DNA of 64,000 nt from Eumeta japonica (taxonomy: Eukaryota > Arthropoda > Insecta > Lepidoptera > Psychidae), in NCBI GenBank assembly GCA_005406025.1, contig BGZK01000875.1, positions 1 to 64,000 of the forward strand, in the 5' to 3' direction. Under the pieces are notes generated by a model, which saw only the letters and a program-made list of their open reading frames with translations, was not told where the DNA came from and made no database searches. Shown here piece by piece: positions 1 through 12,664 of this stretch. Numbering within the stretch: position 1 is the stretch's first letter; each line of letters begins with the position of its first letter. The position numbers and the translations under genes were made by a program.

Positions 1-1317
1 GGAGAGGGTTCTTGCTAACAGAATACAAACCTTGAATATATCTTATTAATAAAATCAATACATATCTATTAATATTATATTCATACAACATTAATTCCAA
101 ACTTATTATTTATTTAACTAAAAATTACGAAGAGGTTGTGAAATATTATTATATGATCGATATTGTTTTTAAGTCGTATTATCTTTAAAATGAAATGGAA
201 TCAATTATATTATTCACAAATAATTATTTACTAAGCGATCAAAATTAAGATCAAATCATATTATTTGTATTGTATCTATTTAAAAAAAAAGTTTAATTTC
301 AAATTAAATTTTAATTATTTTTTTTAATTTGAATGTTTTAATTATAATTTATTATTTTAATTTATAATTTTAATTTGTAATTTATAATTTACAATTTTTT
401 ATTTATAATTTTTAATTTTAATTTTTTATTTTAAAATTTTTAATTTTGGTTTCATAATTTTAAAATTGAAACATTTAAATAAAAATAAATTCAAAATTTG
501 AGAAGAATTTGGAAGCGTATATTATAACTGTATTATGAAAGCAAGAAATAACAGGTTTTTTTTTATTTTATTTATTTTATATACAATATTTAATAATTAA
601 TTTTATGAATCAATATTTCAAGGATACCGGTTTATTAATTAAAACTTATATAATTGACAACTAAATTCGAAATATGTTCAAAGTGTATGATACAACAACT
701 TACTTAGATTGTAAACTAATAGTAAATTTTTAGGTATTAATGTCAACCATTAAATTTTTAGTTAAAGATAAATCGAAACATTTTATTAATGTATTGACAA
801 ACAAAAGTAAACGAATTTGTTAGTGAAGTTGCTAATCCTGATCAAATATCTATATTTTGAATACTATATGAAATTGAAATTTTCGTCTAGTTTGAATATT
901 GGATTTTGTGAGTTAGAGGAAATTAAGTTTTACTTGAAGTTCGAAGTATGGATATAATTTTTAGTCAAATTTCAAAAATGACCTAAAAGCTGTATGGTTT
1001 TTTAACAATGAGAACGACAATGACAAGGTATCATTATCGACACTTTTTTTTAAAGCAAGTTCATTGTAAATGTTAAAAACAAGAGCAAAATTGAAAAAGG
1101 AAAATAAGAAATAAGTCCAACGCATTATTATTGACGGTTTTAAACTTAAAGAATAATAAAAAGGTGTAAATTTTAAATAAAAATTTAACTCTGACATTTT
1201 CAAATGATTTTGACATTAGGATTTGCTACAGCTTAGAAATTAATAACGATACGATGATGATTACTAATAAATTATCAACTTATAAAATGGTAAGTATTGT
1301 CCAAGGTTTAGGTATAA
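1..1317. other. AT-rich non-coding DNA
   Basis: No gene is visible. Positions 285-480 are low-complexity A/T made of repeated AATT-type words. The rest is ordinary AT-rich sequence with short chance open frames. Confidence 0.6.
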
Positions 1318-1410
1318 ATGGTTTATCATTACCCTGATTACCTTGATAGTACCTATGTAGACTTTGGAGCGACGGTGGAGAACAGGGAAGCGTGTGGATG
1401 CGACGAGTCG
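1318..1410 (+). CDS. possible first coding exon, very tentative
   Basis: An ATG at 1318 opens 31 codons (starting MVYHYPDYLDSTYVDF) and runs in frame straight into a consensus splice donor, GTAAGT, at 1411. Without splicing the frame ends three codons later. The segment is more GC-rich than its surroundings. There is no recognisable domain or signal peptide. GTAAGT should occur about 15 times per strand by chance in 64 kb, so this may be coincidental. Confidence 0.12.
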
Positions 1411-2000
1411 GTAAGTCTTTAAAAGATGCGCAATGACATACGTCAGTGTCGAAGGTAGGGCGATACCGTTGTCTATTACATTACAATGCAAATAATGATT
1501 GATCGTTATGGAAGCGCGCGTTCCCAATAACACTCGAGCTGTATCGATAAAATATTACAAGATTATTGATAATTAAAATTTTATTAGTAAAACGCTATTA
1601 CAATTTAATTTGTGTTTATGTTATAATATTCGGATAAGGGTGTGTACGCGTGCATATTTGTATCAATGTATTTAGTACGATTTATTAAAAAACAAATATA
1701 GGTGAAGCAGAAGCTACGTAAGTTTGGAAATATATCTTTGTAGCATATATAATTTATTTACACACATAAGCCTATACCTACTCATGTCGTGATATTGTTG
1801 AATATGAATCAACGGGAGTACAATACGACATCATATATAATTTAGAATGAGCCGTAACGAATCAGTGTAGCGATGGCGTTCACGCCTAATAAAGTTGAGA
1901 GATGCGAGTTAAGCACAAAAAAGTACATGGTGCGAAAGAATTTCTCTATAAACATTATTAAAAGTTTTGTCGTCAGGTATCAAAGTGACTACAGTACTTA
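1411..2000. other. non-coding, nothing recognised
   Basis: AT-rich sequence with no repeat, RNA gene or supported coding region that I could see. Confidence 0.5.
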
Positions 2001-2156
2001 CAACGCACGAAACTCTGCTGCTGTGAAGTTAGTCAAGAAAGCGTCGCAATAGCGTAAATTAGGAACGCGGAGGAGAAGAAGGAAGGTTTGGGGAGCGTTG
2101 TACTTGCGCAGTACATCATTCGCAGGCAATTCAGAGCGGTAGAGTTTCGTGCGTTG
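2001..2156 (+). mobile_element. small inverted-repeat element (MITE-like), copy A
   Basis: This 156-bp element starts CAACGCACGAAACTCTGC and ends with the near reverse complement, GAGTTTCGTGCGTTG. A second copy lies inverted at 39778-39948 and shares the ends plus internal blocks such as GGAGAAGAAGGAAGG and CATCATTCGCAG. No transposase is encoded, and the short open frame across it on the minus strand is incidental. I see no clear target-site duplication, so the superfamily is open. Confidence 0.6.
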
Positions 2157-3600
2157 CACTATATGTATTTGGGTGAGCCAATTCTGGAGCACGCCATATG
2201 AAACTCGCCCTGTAAGAAGCTATTTAAACTTGCAACTGCAGCTCTCAAAACTTCTGTAAGTGTTATGAACTTGCTGTTCTTGCAAAAAAAAAATACACTA
2301 GGAGCGAAACTTCTAGGGAAATCGTATATGGAGACATGTCTGTACTAATTGTAATTAAATATGGTAATTAAAATACATTCAATTGTCCATTCAAAGAGGA
2401 AATAAACCAATTAATAATCGAAATTCAGATTGTGATACGATATTACTACATAATTATTAATGATATGTCACAACTTAGTGACGTTATAAGATGGCGTTTA
2501 GAGTGTAGGCGAGGTCGCGCCATAGAGATGTCTTACGCGCAGTGTACGTATAGGTCAAGTCGAATGTATATATTAATTCAATTTATTTGATTATGTAGTA
2601 GAACAGGAAGTGTTGGTGAAATATTTGTATACAAAGTAAGTACAGGAATGATACTTTCATAACAGTTTACTACAAATCATTTGTATTTTAAATATTTTTT
2701 TTATGTATTCCTAAAATAATTAGAACTCTTGTGAGTATACTAAAATGTGTATAAAACCGAGATAATAAATAATCTGTGTCGATTATAAATATCCTCTCCA
2801 GTTATTCTGTGGATATGGATCTATGCCCATGTGGATCTATGCAGTCATATGGCGCCTCTAATTATATAGAAACGTTATTATCCTCAACTATAAGACTCAC
2901 TCGGAGTGCCCATATTGCATTTTTCTCCTTGAGTACGGTCATTTGCTCAAAAAATAGCCTTTCACGGCTTAATGGGTTCTTAATGACTGATGATCAGTAT
3001 GATTAATATACTATGCAACTATAGATCTTCATGTTTTATTTTTATTTGCGGTAAATAATAATCTCTATTACGGTTTTTCATACATTCAGCTTTCCAAAAT
3101 ATCGATTTTCTGTACGAAAGTTAACGTCCCATTTTATCCATGTAGGACACAAAATGTGCAAAACGATTTCAGCATGGCACGTCATTGTTTATTTGTAATT
3201 TTTATACCAAATAACAATTTTTTGGTTACAACTTTTAAGAGTAATGAAATTTGATACAATATTTCAACCCGTGAATTTCAAAAATGTCTATAAATTCTTC
3301 TTCAGTGGATGCGTACTAATGTAAAGATCAATTCATTGTTCAGATTTTATTATTTTGTTTAGTTGTAGGTAAACAGTGAAACTTTGGTAATGTGCTGTAT
3401 GCATACCCGGGAAGGTTTCTAAGAAAAACCTATATTTCTACCCGGTTTAATCCTCGTAATTGCACTACTGACCCAAACTACTGGCATAATTTTCAATTTT
3501 TTTAATATATTAATAGATAGTTGCATTATTTCTGAGCAAATTTAACTCATATAGAAAGCTACATTATCCTCGAGTAATATAGCTTATAAGTTATTTTAAT
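2157..3600. other. non-coding, nothing recognised
   Basis: AT-rich DNA. A 76-codon open frame at 2776-3006 matches no family I know and is treated as chance. The stretch just before 3600 may be the degraded 5' part of the next element. Confidence 0.5.
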
Positions 3601-3895
3601 ACAAGAATTTGTCCCTAGCATCGTTCAAATCGAAACGTGAGTGGTAAGGTTATCGGAATCGAAAACGGGATCGGAGTTGAAATCAAGAACGGGATTAGAA
3701 TTGAAAACGAGTGTGGGATTTGATTTGAGCAGGGAATCGGCAAGGAGAAGGAGATGGCGACTCAGATTGAAATCCATCGATACAAAAGGTGAAGGGATTC
3801 ATTCAGTCCATGCCGACGCAGTGCCAGTAATTAACTATACGGGCAATCTACTCGCAAGGTAAACCAGATCCACGTCTGCTGGGCTAGCTAGCTAG
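3601..3895 (+). mobile_element. Helitron-type repeat, purine-rich family, copy 1 (3' part)
   Basis: A degenerate purine-rich array of roughly 18-bp units (type GGGATCGGAATCGAAAAC) is followed by a tail, GGATTCATTCAGTCCATGC, shared with copies at 15.9, 18.3, 23.8 and 49.2 kb. The element closes near 3887-3895 in GGGCTAGCTAGCTAG; Helitron 3' ends read CTAG followed by host T. The open frame at 3641-3862 (E/K/R-rich) comes from the array and is not a gene. The 5' limit is unclear. Confidence 0.5.
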
Positions 3896-6177
3896 ACCGA
3901 AATTGAGGGTCCAGATACATTTTCGCAAGAGTTTATTTTTCGGAAAATAGCGCAATAGAAGTTATTCTCACGGAGTCCTCTTACTTTTTTAATTCACAGA
4001 ATTCAATATAAAATAATTGTTGAACTTTTAAAATCCTGTTTGGCTTATGTTGTTTTGTGGTATAAAATTTGCTCTACAGAATTTTATAAATTGAAATCTT
4101 AAACTTTAATGTCTATAAGACGTTAAAATAATGGATTGGTTTTGGTTAATAAAATAAGGGATAATTTTCCCTTTAAACCATGATATGGATTGAAATAATT
4201 CTATGCTTTCAAAGTTTTTTTAAGTATGCTGAATGTGATTACAATCGATTAATAGTTGATCATATGAACAATAAGTGTCAAATGTAATATTATCTTTTTT
4301 AATAAGAAAGATTTAAAAATATTTATATAGCTAGTTTGGTATATGTAGGTTTTTAAAACGATCTCTATAGAATCCAAGTAAGAAAAAAAAAGAAATGTGG
4401 TATTTTGATATTATTTTACAGTGCATATTTATTTTGACACTCGCGATTGTAATTAACATCAATGGGCATAACCACTTCGTACAACTCGATCCCTTAAGAA
4501 TAGTCTTCCTCAATTTTTCTTCTTATTTTACTTCACGTGATTGTGGGTTCAAAATTCACACAGCACTTTGCCCGATCATCCGATTTCATATTTCCGTGAT
4601 TGGAATTGAGAACGATAGCTCACCTAATTTTTCTGATTTACATCAGGTAGGTGTCTATGATGAGCTCTTTCAAAACTTCGTATCGATATGGTTAAACACC
4701 CGCAATTTCTCCTCACACACCTACCGTTCAGTGAAAAGCTCTCACCGCGCATAAAGCCTTAACGTTTACGTAACAGATGGCGCACGTAACGTACCTTTTG
4801 TCGCGGTCTCGGATTGTGCTAATTTTCAAGCTGTAACCGACAATATCCCAAAGAGCGCTCCGTATGGGAATGTGAAAGTCATAAGTCGTTCGGTGTCGAC
4901 GGATCGTTATGTTCGTCCACATATCCTGATAAGTTATTCAAATCGCTCAGAAGATCGTATTTTTCCTTTTAAGCTCAAAAAAAAAAAAGTGTAAGCGTTA
5001 ACCATTTGTAGACTCTCGAACGGATCGACCGACTTAAATCGGATTATTATTAGCGGCTCACCGAAAGGCCTCACTCGATTTAGATGACCGATCGAACTCG
5101 ATCGGTCGAACGTACTTTGAATAATCTCATAAATAGTTTTTTTTTTGAATGTACACTCATCACCATAATTTCAATAAAATTTAAGTCAAATGCTGTGATT
5201 GAAATTGGCCAATTTGAAGAGTATGAAAAATTTTAAGTAATAAATAGTTAGTGTGCATTATTTACTTTCCTTTTTTCCCTTTCACATCCCTTAGATAATT
5301 TAAAAAAAGGTTTAGATTTTTTTAGATTGAAACTGGTGTCAAAAATAAACTATTTTACAAAATGATTCCTTCATTATATTTATAATGCTAAATTGACCAT
5401 AAATGAAATCTAAAGAGCTTTAGTGTTCAAGAATTTCGCCGAAAAAACAATTCGTGCCTAAAATACCATTAAATGTGTTTCAATTTCAGATAACTCTAAA
5501 CGAATCGAATGATTTCAATGCTGTTCAATATATTTAAAATAATTTTATTTACTATGTATTTTCTGGTAATTCAAGCTCGATTGGTTGACTAGATACAATT
5601 CGAATAAAATGTCTCAAATTATATTTGTATAAAAATTTCCAAACTTCAAAGTTCAATAGATTCATAAGTACAGTCGGAACAAACCCCAATGTTTCTACCT
5701 AGAGTGTCACAGATTTCATTAAAATCAGTTGGTTTGGACGAAGACTCAATCATTAAAGGTTTTCAAGAAAATATTTTTAACTGTCAATTGAGAAAATTTC
5801 GGGAAGTTGTTGTTTTCAATGTGGTTTTGGCTAGTCGGTTTTTCGTCAATTGTTGTTCATGTGTATACTTGTGCAAGCGCATACACTTTTGACAGTTTTT
5901 AGATGATCTAACGTATTTGCTTTTTTTTCGTGCAAAAATATAAATACTTTTAGTTCGAGGAGCTCGAAAGAAAAAGATTAAAAATGACGTTCGCACTTTT
6001 GAAACGAACCAGCGAATTGATATTGCGTCACCAGACTGGTTGAATGCCATTGTTCGATAATACCGTTAAATCATCAATCAGGTCATTACAGTTACAAAAG
6101 ATTTTATCACGATTAATATTATCAATTTAAAAGCATTATGCAAAATTTTTTTTTTACTATTATCAACTCACATCTAT
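3896..6177. other. non-coding DNA with one palindrome
   Basis: A 119-codon open frame at 4395-4754 shows no domain and no coding bias. A perfect 9-bp-arm palindrome, GACCGATCG...CGATCGGTC, sits at 5086-5107. Nothing else is recognised. Confidence 0.5.
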
Positions 6178-6520
6178 TTTGTCATAGGTTGGGCAGAGAT
6201 CATAGATTTCCACGTGGTGCAATCTTTCACTGACATCCATATATTATTTTAAGCATGCTCATCGGTTTCGGATGCTTAAAATTTGGCCTCCTCTTCAAAA
6301 TGCTACCAATTCGGTATACATGAGGGTTTCTAGGTCGACCCTTGCAGACCATACCATCATACACTTTCGGTCTATAGACTTCTTGCGTCAGTCTACTTTC
6401 ATTCACCGTTTCCATACCACCGTCAAACCACAGCGACACGCCATTCTCCAGTCTAGTCACCGCATCTCCTTTCAAACCATGCCATCCATTCTCTGGCATC
6501 GTTGTTTCAATATCTGTCTT
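6178..6520 (-). pseudogene. LINE reverse-transcriptase C-terminal tail, decayed
   Basis: Read on the minus strand, this encodes pieces of the C-terminal tail of a non-LTR retrotransposon polyprotein. In order they are ESRLTQEVYRPKVYDGMV, KGRPRNPHVYRIGSILK, GQILSIRNR, MDVSE and WKSMISAQPMTK followed by a stop. Frameshifts and internal stops separate the pieces. I recall the intact lepidopteran version as ESRLTK..YRAKV.DGKVG.GRPRKSYAD.IGGILKKGQ, then a basic stretch and DVSEARE. Other relics of this tail lie at 19.2, 24.2 and 43.4-44.9 kb. Unlike three of those, this copy is not broken at the ILKK/GQI position. It is a dead 5'-truncated insertion. Confidence 0.65.
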
Positions 6521-8097
6521 TCAAATTCATTTCTATTAAACTATATTCTGAATTGAAGGTTCGTTCGCTTTACGAAAAATGACACGCATAAATATAACAT
6601 GATATACCATGGACTTATAAATAGGTTGAGAATCGATCGGCGTCCCTCAAAGTAAGGCAGTACTCAGCAAACGTACGAGTCATAAGCAGAGGTTCACATT
6701 TAAATAAATTTACCGGCTGTCAATTTTACCAGACATGTCGTTGAAGCTGCATCAGATATTTACAATTCTTCACGAACTCAGACTCATAAAAGCAGTTGAT
6801 AGCTGTTCAAAATTTGATCGTTGTAATATTGTTTTATTTTGTCAAATAAGTAGGGTATTTTTTTTAAACCATCGTGCTCGTTTAATTTAAAGGTTCCCAG
6901 TTCGCCGCCATACAATGCTCTGGCTATTGTTTCAACACTGTATCCGTTTATTATTCACATCTACGACGATATTATGACAATGTAAAATTTATTTTGAATC
7001 CGCGTGCATTATGCGCCCTAAAACAACAACTCGTCCATTATTAACTGTATCGAATCAAGAGACCATTATTGAAAGGTCAACGATTATGGCATTACCTACA
7101 CAACTCGGTTAATTAAGGGCAACTTAATGCACGTTCATTGTGAAATTATTCATCTCATCTAAAGCTATAATTGCACTCGTGTTGCAACTGTTGATATCGC
7201 GCACATCACTAGTGCCCGCAGAGAGGTCGACCTTATACTGTACACTGCGATGGAGTAAAAATTGATTTTCAATTGTGATTTGTTTCACCGGTAGCAGATT
7301 TGATAATCACTATTTTGCTTTTTAATAGAATAAAACGTTTTTTTTATTAAATTCATGAGTTTGTTAACGATGTGCTGGAATCTATTCAAGAAAATATTTA
7401 ATTCCTTCGTAAAAGAAAATTTTAGTGTTGTATATGTGATCTTTTGCAGTTTGTCTAGTTGTGATCTCTTATTCATCTCTAGCCTGTGAGAATAAAAAAA
7501 ATATTTTGAGTAGACTATGTGGTTTTATTATAAAAAATAGTGAAGTAAAAAGATTATAGGTTGTTGCATTAATCCACTTGTTTCTATTGCTTAAAAATGA
7601 ATATTCCACTAATTGTCAACGAAACTTTAAAATTTTACAGACATACAAAGGTCATTTGAATCTTAATTTGTTTCATCAACCTTCCTATGTTTTGTCAGTA
7701 AAGTATTCAAAACTTCTCAATAAGATTACTTTATTATGTAGATATATTTTTAATACTTATTAAAATGTACTTTACTATGTATCAATACGGTTATTTTTTA
7801 TTGTTACAAATAGATGTTACTTCACCAGATATTACGATGATTTTGTATTTAGTGAAATAACATCATATTATTTATGGTAGTTTCGTATGTATTTTTTCTA
7901 TTCGACCGTCACTATGAACTAATTGAATGGATGAATGTGGGAACGTTGACCGATTTAATTTTACCTACCAAAATTTATAGACGATTGGATATAACTAGCG
8001 ATAATACCTTCCTTCGCTAAATTGTGTCGTGTATGCGGGGTTTTTGCTCACCGTACTATTAGGCGGTGTTAGTGGTTCGGAGATCTCATTGTGATTC
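6521..8097. other. non-coding, nothing recognised
   Basis: AT-rich DNA with only short chance open frames. No repeat family, RNA gene or splice-flanked coding segment was recognised. Confidence 0.5.
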
Positions 8098-8425
8098 ATT
8101 TTTTAGGGTCTACTACCTTAAATGGAATCTTTATAGAATCACTTCGTTGTCCGTCTGTCGGTCTGTGTATCTATAGAGATCTTTTTTTTTTTAAGAATCC
8201 GTGGAAGTACCAAGTTGAAATTAATGTATAAAATAATGAATCAAATGTTTAGATCTATCGTCCCTTGAAGCTGTTTAAAATCAAATTTCTAGGTAAACTA
8301 AATTAAAAATACTACTATTTTTATTGCACATTTAGACATTCACTAATAAAGCAAAACCTATAGGGTATTGAAATTTGGCGAGAAGCAAGATCTCCCAGCA
8401 CAAGTAAAATTTTTAATTTGTAGTT
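8098..8425 (+). mobile_element. GGTTCCGT-family repeat, degraded fragment
   Basis: It starts TTTTTTAGGGTCTACTACC and continues through ATAGAATCACTTCGTTGTCC, CAAGTTGAAATT, CCCTTGAAGCTGT and AAAACCTATAGGGTA. These blocks align in order with the reverse complement of 14320-13950 inside the long composite repeat, so this is a diverged plus-strand relative. It has no coding capacity. Confidence 0.6.
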
Positions 8426-9226
8426 AAATTATTATATTTATATTTTGTGATCACAAATCGACATTTGTAATTTAAGTATGAGTTGTGATGTGGTCGCGAT
8501 GTGTGGAAGAATGATTCGATGATGTTCGATTTCCTGCTAGAGAAATTTAAAATTTTCAAAAAAATTGGGTATTTAAAAAGATTTTTTGAAGATTTTTTTT
8601 TTGTAAAAGGGAAACAAAATATATTTTGGAATTTCCGGGCGATATCTCGGCAGTATCATTATCGAAAATAGTCGAAACTTTTGATGGATAAAAAATGATA
8701 TGTATAATTATATCCGTTTGCCGCTCCACCCTATTCACATTCGTCCGGTGTTCATTGACAAAATGACCGTTGTAAATTCGGTAAGTTAACGATGTATTAT
8801 ATTCTAGAACTAGATCTCCATTAAAATAGTCTATCTAGATTTTAATCGGTCTCTTCTTCTAGAATGACCATCACCGATAATAATTGGTTACTGTCGTGTG
8901 CGTGTAACGATATCGAGACGATCGATTGAAATGTGTGTTGCGAGATAAACAATCCGTTGGATAATCAAATAGCATGATCGGATACATCGGGCATTATTTG
9001 ATTCTTACATTTGATAAATAACGCGACTTTCGATTGTTTTTACGATAATTTGTATGAAGATATGACACAGTTAAGTTTCGATACATGGATTTCAAGGACG
9101 TTCAGTCACAAATTCATCGGCAATGGTAATACTTATCTGAGTGCATCCTAATAATACATGTTATCGACGCGTAATTTAACATACCGCTCGATTCGGGTAA
9201 TTCTTTGCTTATATTTTTATTTTCAG
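8426..9226. other. non-coding, nothing recognised
   Basis: No supported gene or repeat. The last bases, ATATTTTTATTTTCAG, form a textbook splice-acceptor sequence for the next candidate. Confidence 0.45.
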
Positions 9227-9306
9227 GTCACGTCTGACTGATGAGGCATGTTCTCCCACATTTTCTTTAATTCGTATTGAGGGTTTGGATCTTAAATGTC
9301 TTCCAC
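9227..9306 (+). CDS. candidate internal exon, product unknown
   Basis: An 80-bp segment lies between a strong acceptor (pyrimidine tract and CAG ending at 9226) and a consensus donor, GTGAGT, at 9307. Only one of its three frames is open, giving 26 codons: TCA at 9228 onward, SRLTDEACSPTFSLIRIE then GLDLKCLP. One base is carried over at each boundary. The same frame stays open 18 more codons past the donor, through a GC-rich stretch. I recognise no domain. It could be an exon of a large-intron gene or a chance arrangement; no neighbouring exon was identified. Confidence 0.22.
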
Positions 9307-11200
9307 GTGAGTCCAGTGCGCGTCGTGGGCTGCTGGCGGCGGTTGAGTCGCCAATACAATGAGACGGCATCATGCAGAAAAGCAAGTGTCTTAATCACAC
9401 ACGAGTTAAGAGCTCATCGATCGATTTGCCTGTGATCAGGCTTCGACACCGGTACATATTAATTCCATGAGAAAACTCTGCCTTATCGGACCGCATTTCT
9501 ATATATAAGTAGCATTAGAATTGCGTCTCTGCCGTCTTCAAAATATTGAAATAATTTTTCCTATGGAATTGTGTTCAACTGAATAAATAGCGGTGTTAGA
9601 TTATTTAACGTTATCTTGATGCAATCATATCGATACGCCTGTAACTGAGATTTCTTTAGAAAAGTGTTCGTGTAATTTTCCTTTTTCTTGTTTTCTGAAA
9701 TTCTGAAAACCAGCTAAAGTGCAATTTATTTTAATATATTATGAACAAGGATAATGATAAGAAGAAAACAGATAAAGTCAAATCTCTATTATAATTTAGT
9801 ATTTTTCGACGAACTGTATTTTATTTTTGAATCTGTAATAGCATATTTTCATTTACCATTGTGCATAGTGATGTTGTGTATTGTGTATTTAAAAAAAATG
9901 GTAAAATATTGATACGATATTTATAATTGAACTAGGAAATGTGTCGAATGTTGCTCATATATTCCCTTTTCTTTTTTGTCATTAGTTTATGTAATGTAAT
10001 CGGATTATATAAACAGAAATACTAAAGCATAATAAGTGAACAAAAACTTTAAAAGAAACAAAAAATAAGTGTGAGAAAAATATATAGATAATGGAAAATC
10101 TATTTTTGTACAAAGAATTAAATTTTGAATAAAATATTATATTTATTTCTCTTACATTTTTATCATATTATTAATAAAAATGGAGTGCTTATGTTTTTTT
10201 TTTAGCTCGTAGTACTGTTAAAATTATAATAATATCTTTAGTCTACATGTATTGTCTGATTAAATCAAGATGAAAGATAAATGAGATAATAACTAGCGCG
10301 TTCTAAGAACTAAATGCATTTCCTTCGATCGGTGACGCAACGCATTGCTCTATAATTTATGCTTCGGTGAACCGCATAGAATAATTTCAAGCCTTTTTTT
10401 ATCTGCCTGCTGTCTATATTAAAAAAAACAGAAAAGTTCAATGTTGTCTTTTCGTTTGATAATCCTCAGTATGGATTACAGTATAATATGGACGCACATT
10501 TTTAAAAATTTTTGAATTAGAACTTTTATGTGGCATAGTTTATTATAAAAGGGTCGAAGGGTAGTCATAACCCAAGCCCAAATTGCAATCCCTAATCTCT
10601 TTGTTTCTAATTGCAGAGCTTCAGTCTTATGCCCTTTTAAGCCAGATTAGTGCTGATCGAGAGCTACTGGCGATCGTTGTTGTCGATGCGGTGACAATGT
10701 CCAGAACCGTCGGCTTATGTTGGGCATTCTTTCTTTTAGGTTTTTGCCCAATAGTACAACTACTCCTCCAAGTTTCGCATCTGTTTCGTGAAAAATCGGT
10801 TAATCTCCGTGGCTCATGTTTGGATCTCTTGGATCTCTTCCATTCGGTTCTGTGAATATAACATATGTTCGTGTGTCGCAGTTAACGTCCGACCTAGTTC
10901 TGTACTACACCCGGTCAGCGACGCTAGGTTCCACGTTCACACTCTTAGAATACGTAGTATATGTAATCTTGTCCGATGAATGTTTGATCTTGCCTGGATA
11001 TTACAATACACAAAAAGAAAGTATTTTGTTAAACATTTTAAAACCGATTACAACCCGATGCCAAGACCGTTATCTGCACAAGGCGCGACTCCGCAGTTGA
11101 CTCATTTAGAGTTCCTGCGTCACTACTACTTCGCCAGAACTGGCTAAGCCTCCAGCATTATTTCGACCACTATAATATGGAGCTATACAATAATAATGTA
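9307..11200. other. non-coding DNA with GC-richer patch
   Basis: 10600-11100 is somewhat GC-richer and has overlapping open frames in two frames (90 and 94 codons). Neither shows a known motif or convincing composition. It may be an old repeat that I cannot name. The rest is AT-rich. Confidence 0.4.
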
Positions 11201-11334
11201 GCCAACTTAGCTGCAATACAAGAATGCGCAGGCTCGGTCGACGAAATACCACATTTCCACAGAATACGGACGCGAAGAAGCAGCTTCCGCTGTTGCTTTT
11301 CGTCCAGTGAGTGATAGTTTCGGTGGTCCTCTCT

Positions 11335-11515
11335 CCCTTCCTCGTCTCGTTTTCATTCCATTAATCTCTCTTCCATCAGATATCCTATCCTTACCCGAGA
11401 GGCCGGCAAGGAATCGGTGAATCGTCTGCGGTTGCAAATGTCCATAGGCGGCAGTGACCATCTACTCTCTGACGTCTCGTCTGTACGTTTGCCTCTCTAA
11501 TATGCTATAAAAATA
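11335..11515 (+). mobile_element. LINE 3' tail repeat, copy 1
   Basis: The sequence GATATCCTATCCTTACCCGA leads to GAGGCCGGCAAGG, TGTCCATAGGCGGCAGTGACC and finally GTTTGCCTCTC with an A-rich end near 11512. This is the 3' tail of a non-LTR retrotransposon family I recall as very widespread in Lepidoptera. Minus-strand relatives occur at 38.7, 60.4 and 61.4 kb; the one at 60.4 kb still has adjoining coding sequence. The 84-codon minus-strand open frame across this tail is spurious. Confidence 0.55.
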
Positions 11516-12664
11516 AAACCTTGTATTTTAGTACTTTGGAGCAGCACGCGACAGGAATTTGATACGAAGTGTCCTCGTCCGACTTATTGGTTCGCCGGAG
11601 GTATATAATTTCCTTTCTACCCGTTATATTTGTCGAGCGTTCCCCGAAGCGCCACCTGGTGACACGTCGTTGCAAATGACAACCACACATGAATATATTT
11701 TAAGATTCATCGCTCACTTCAACACTGATGACAGTTTGGGTGATGTTTAGAAAATTTGAAAAGGATGTTTTTGTTTGTCTGATTAATATATTTTATAAGA
11801 AAATACAACTTATTATAAAGTTGCACGATTTGTTATTAAATCCGAAAGAAGAGGATTTTTCTGAAATTAATGTAAAGAAAAAGCATGATTTCCATTCTTC
11901 ATAGTATTATTTGTTTGATGCTTGTTTGAGGACGATGGAAACGCTTGTACTCTAAAAAAATGTAGGGTTTTGTGTAATATATAACGTACTGTTGTATATT
12001 GTTTAATATTAGAAAAATAAGCCCCACGCAGAGCCGTCATCGTTACATTTCAATTACACCAAATTCGTATACGCAGAAATTAAAGCTGAATTTAAATACA
12101 ACATCACAAAAATTATATACATAAATGTAAATTTATACTAAAACGACATACATTTTGGACAGCCCATGGCATTGCATGTTTGGTAAAAAAAAAACTTTTA
12201 TAACACAGAAAATATTGTGTGTGTATTAGTGTACATAAGTAAGAAGTGAAACTTCTTTATGACATAATTTTTCGAAAAATGATCCACTATTTACAACTTT
12301 ACAGAAATTGGTTAAATAAAGCTAAATTAGATAAAATTTAAGCAAAAAAATAATAATTTTGTATTAACGTAACGGTATTTTATTATCATAGACATTAGAC
12401 ATGCATACAAATAAAATAATTATTTCACCTTATTATTTTTATTAAGATTATTATAGTATTTCATTAATTACGATAAAATTATTATTATCGTTGTCATCGT
12501 TATTATATATTTTTGTAATTAACGGCTTATGGTAACTAAAATATTAAATATATGGTTTATATTCCACGGAATTTAATGACCTAGTAAAAACTCCATCAAT
12601 TGTAGTACCGGATCTTGTTCTTGATGTTTGAGGACTGTTTTTCATATATAATTTTTGTATGTCA
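11516..12664. other. non-coding, nothing recognised
   Basis: Very AT-rich DNA. No repeat family or gene was recognised, although 11550-11700 carries open frames on both strands. Confidence 0.5.

Noticed and set aside
4395..4754. 119-codon plus-strand open frame
   Set aside because: No motif, domain or codon signal, and it overlaps an open frame on the other strand. Frames of this size are expected by chance.
6272..6556. 94-codon plus-strand frame
   Set aside because: It is antisense to the LINE C-terminal relic.
10583..11100. Overlapping hydrophobic frames suggestive of a membrane protein
   Set aside because: They overlap in different frames, with no start context, conserved motif or splice structure.
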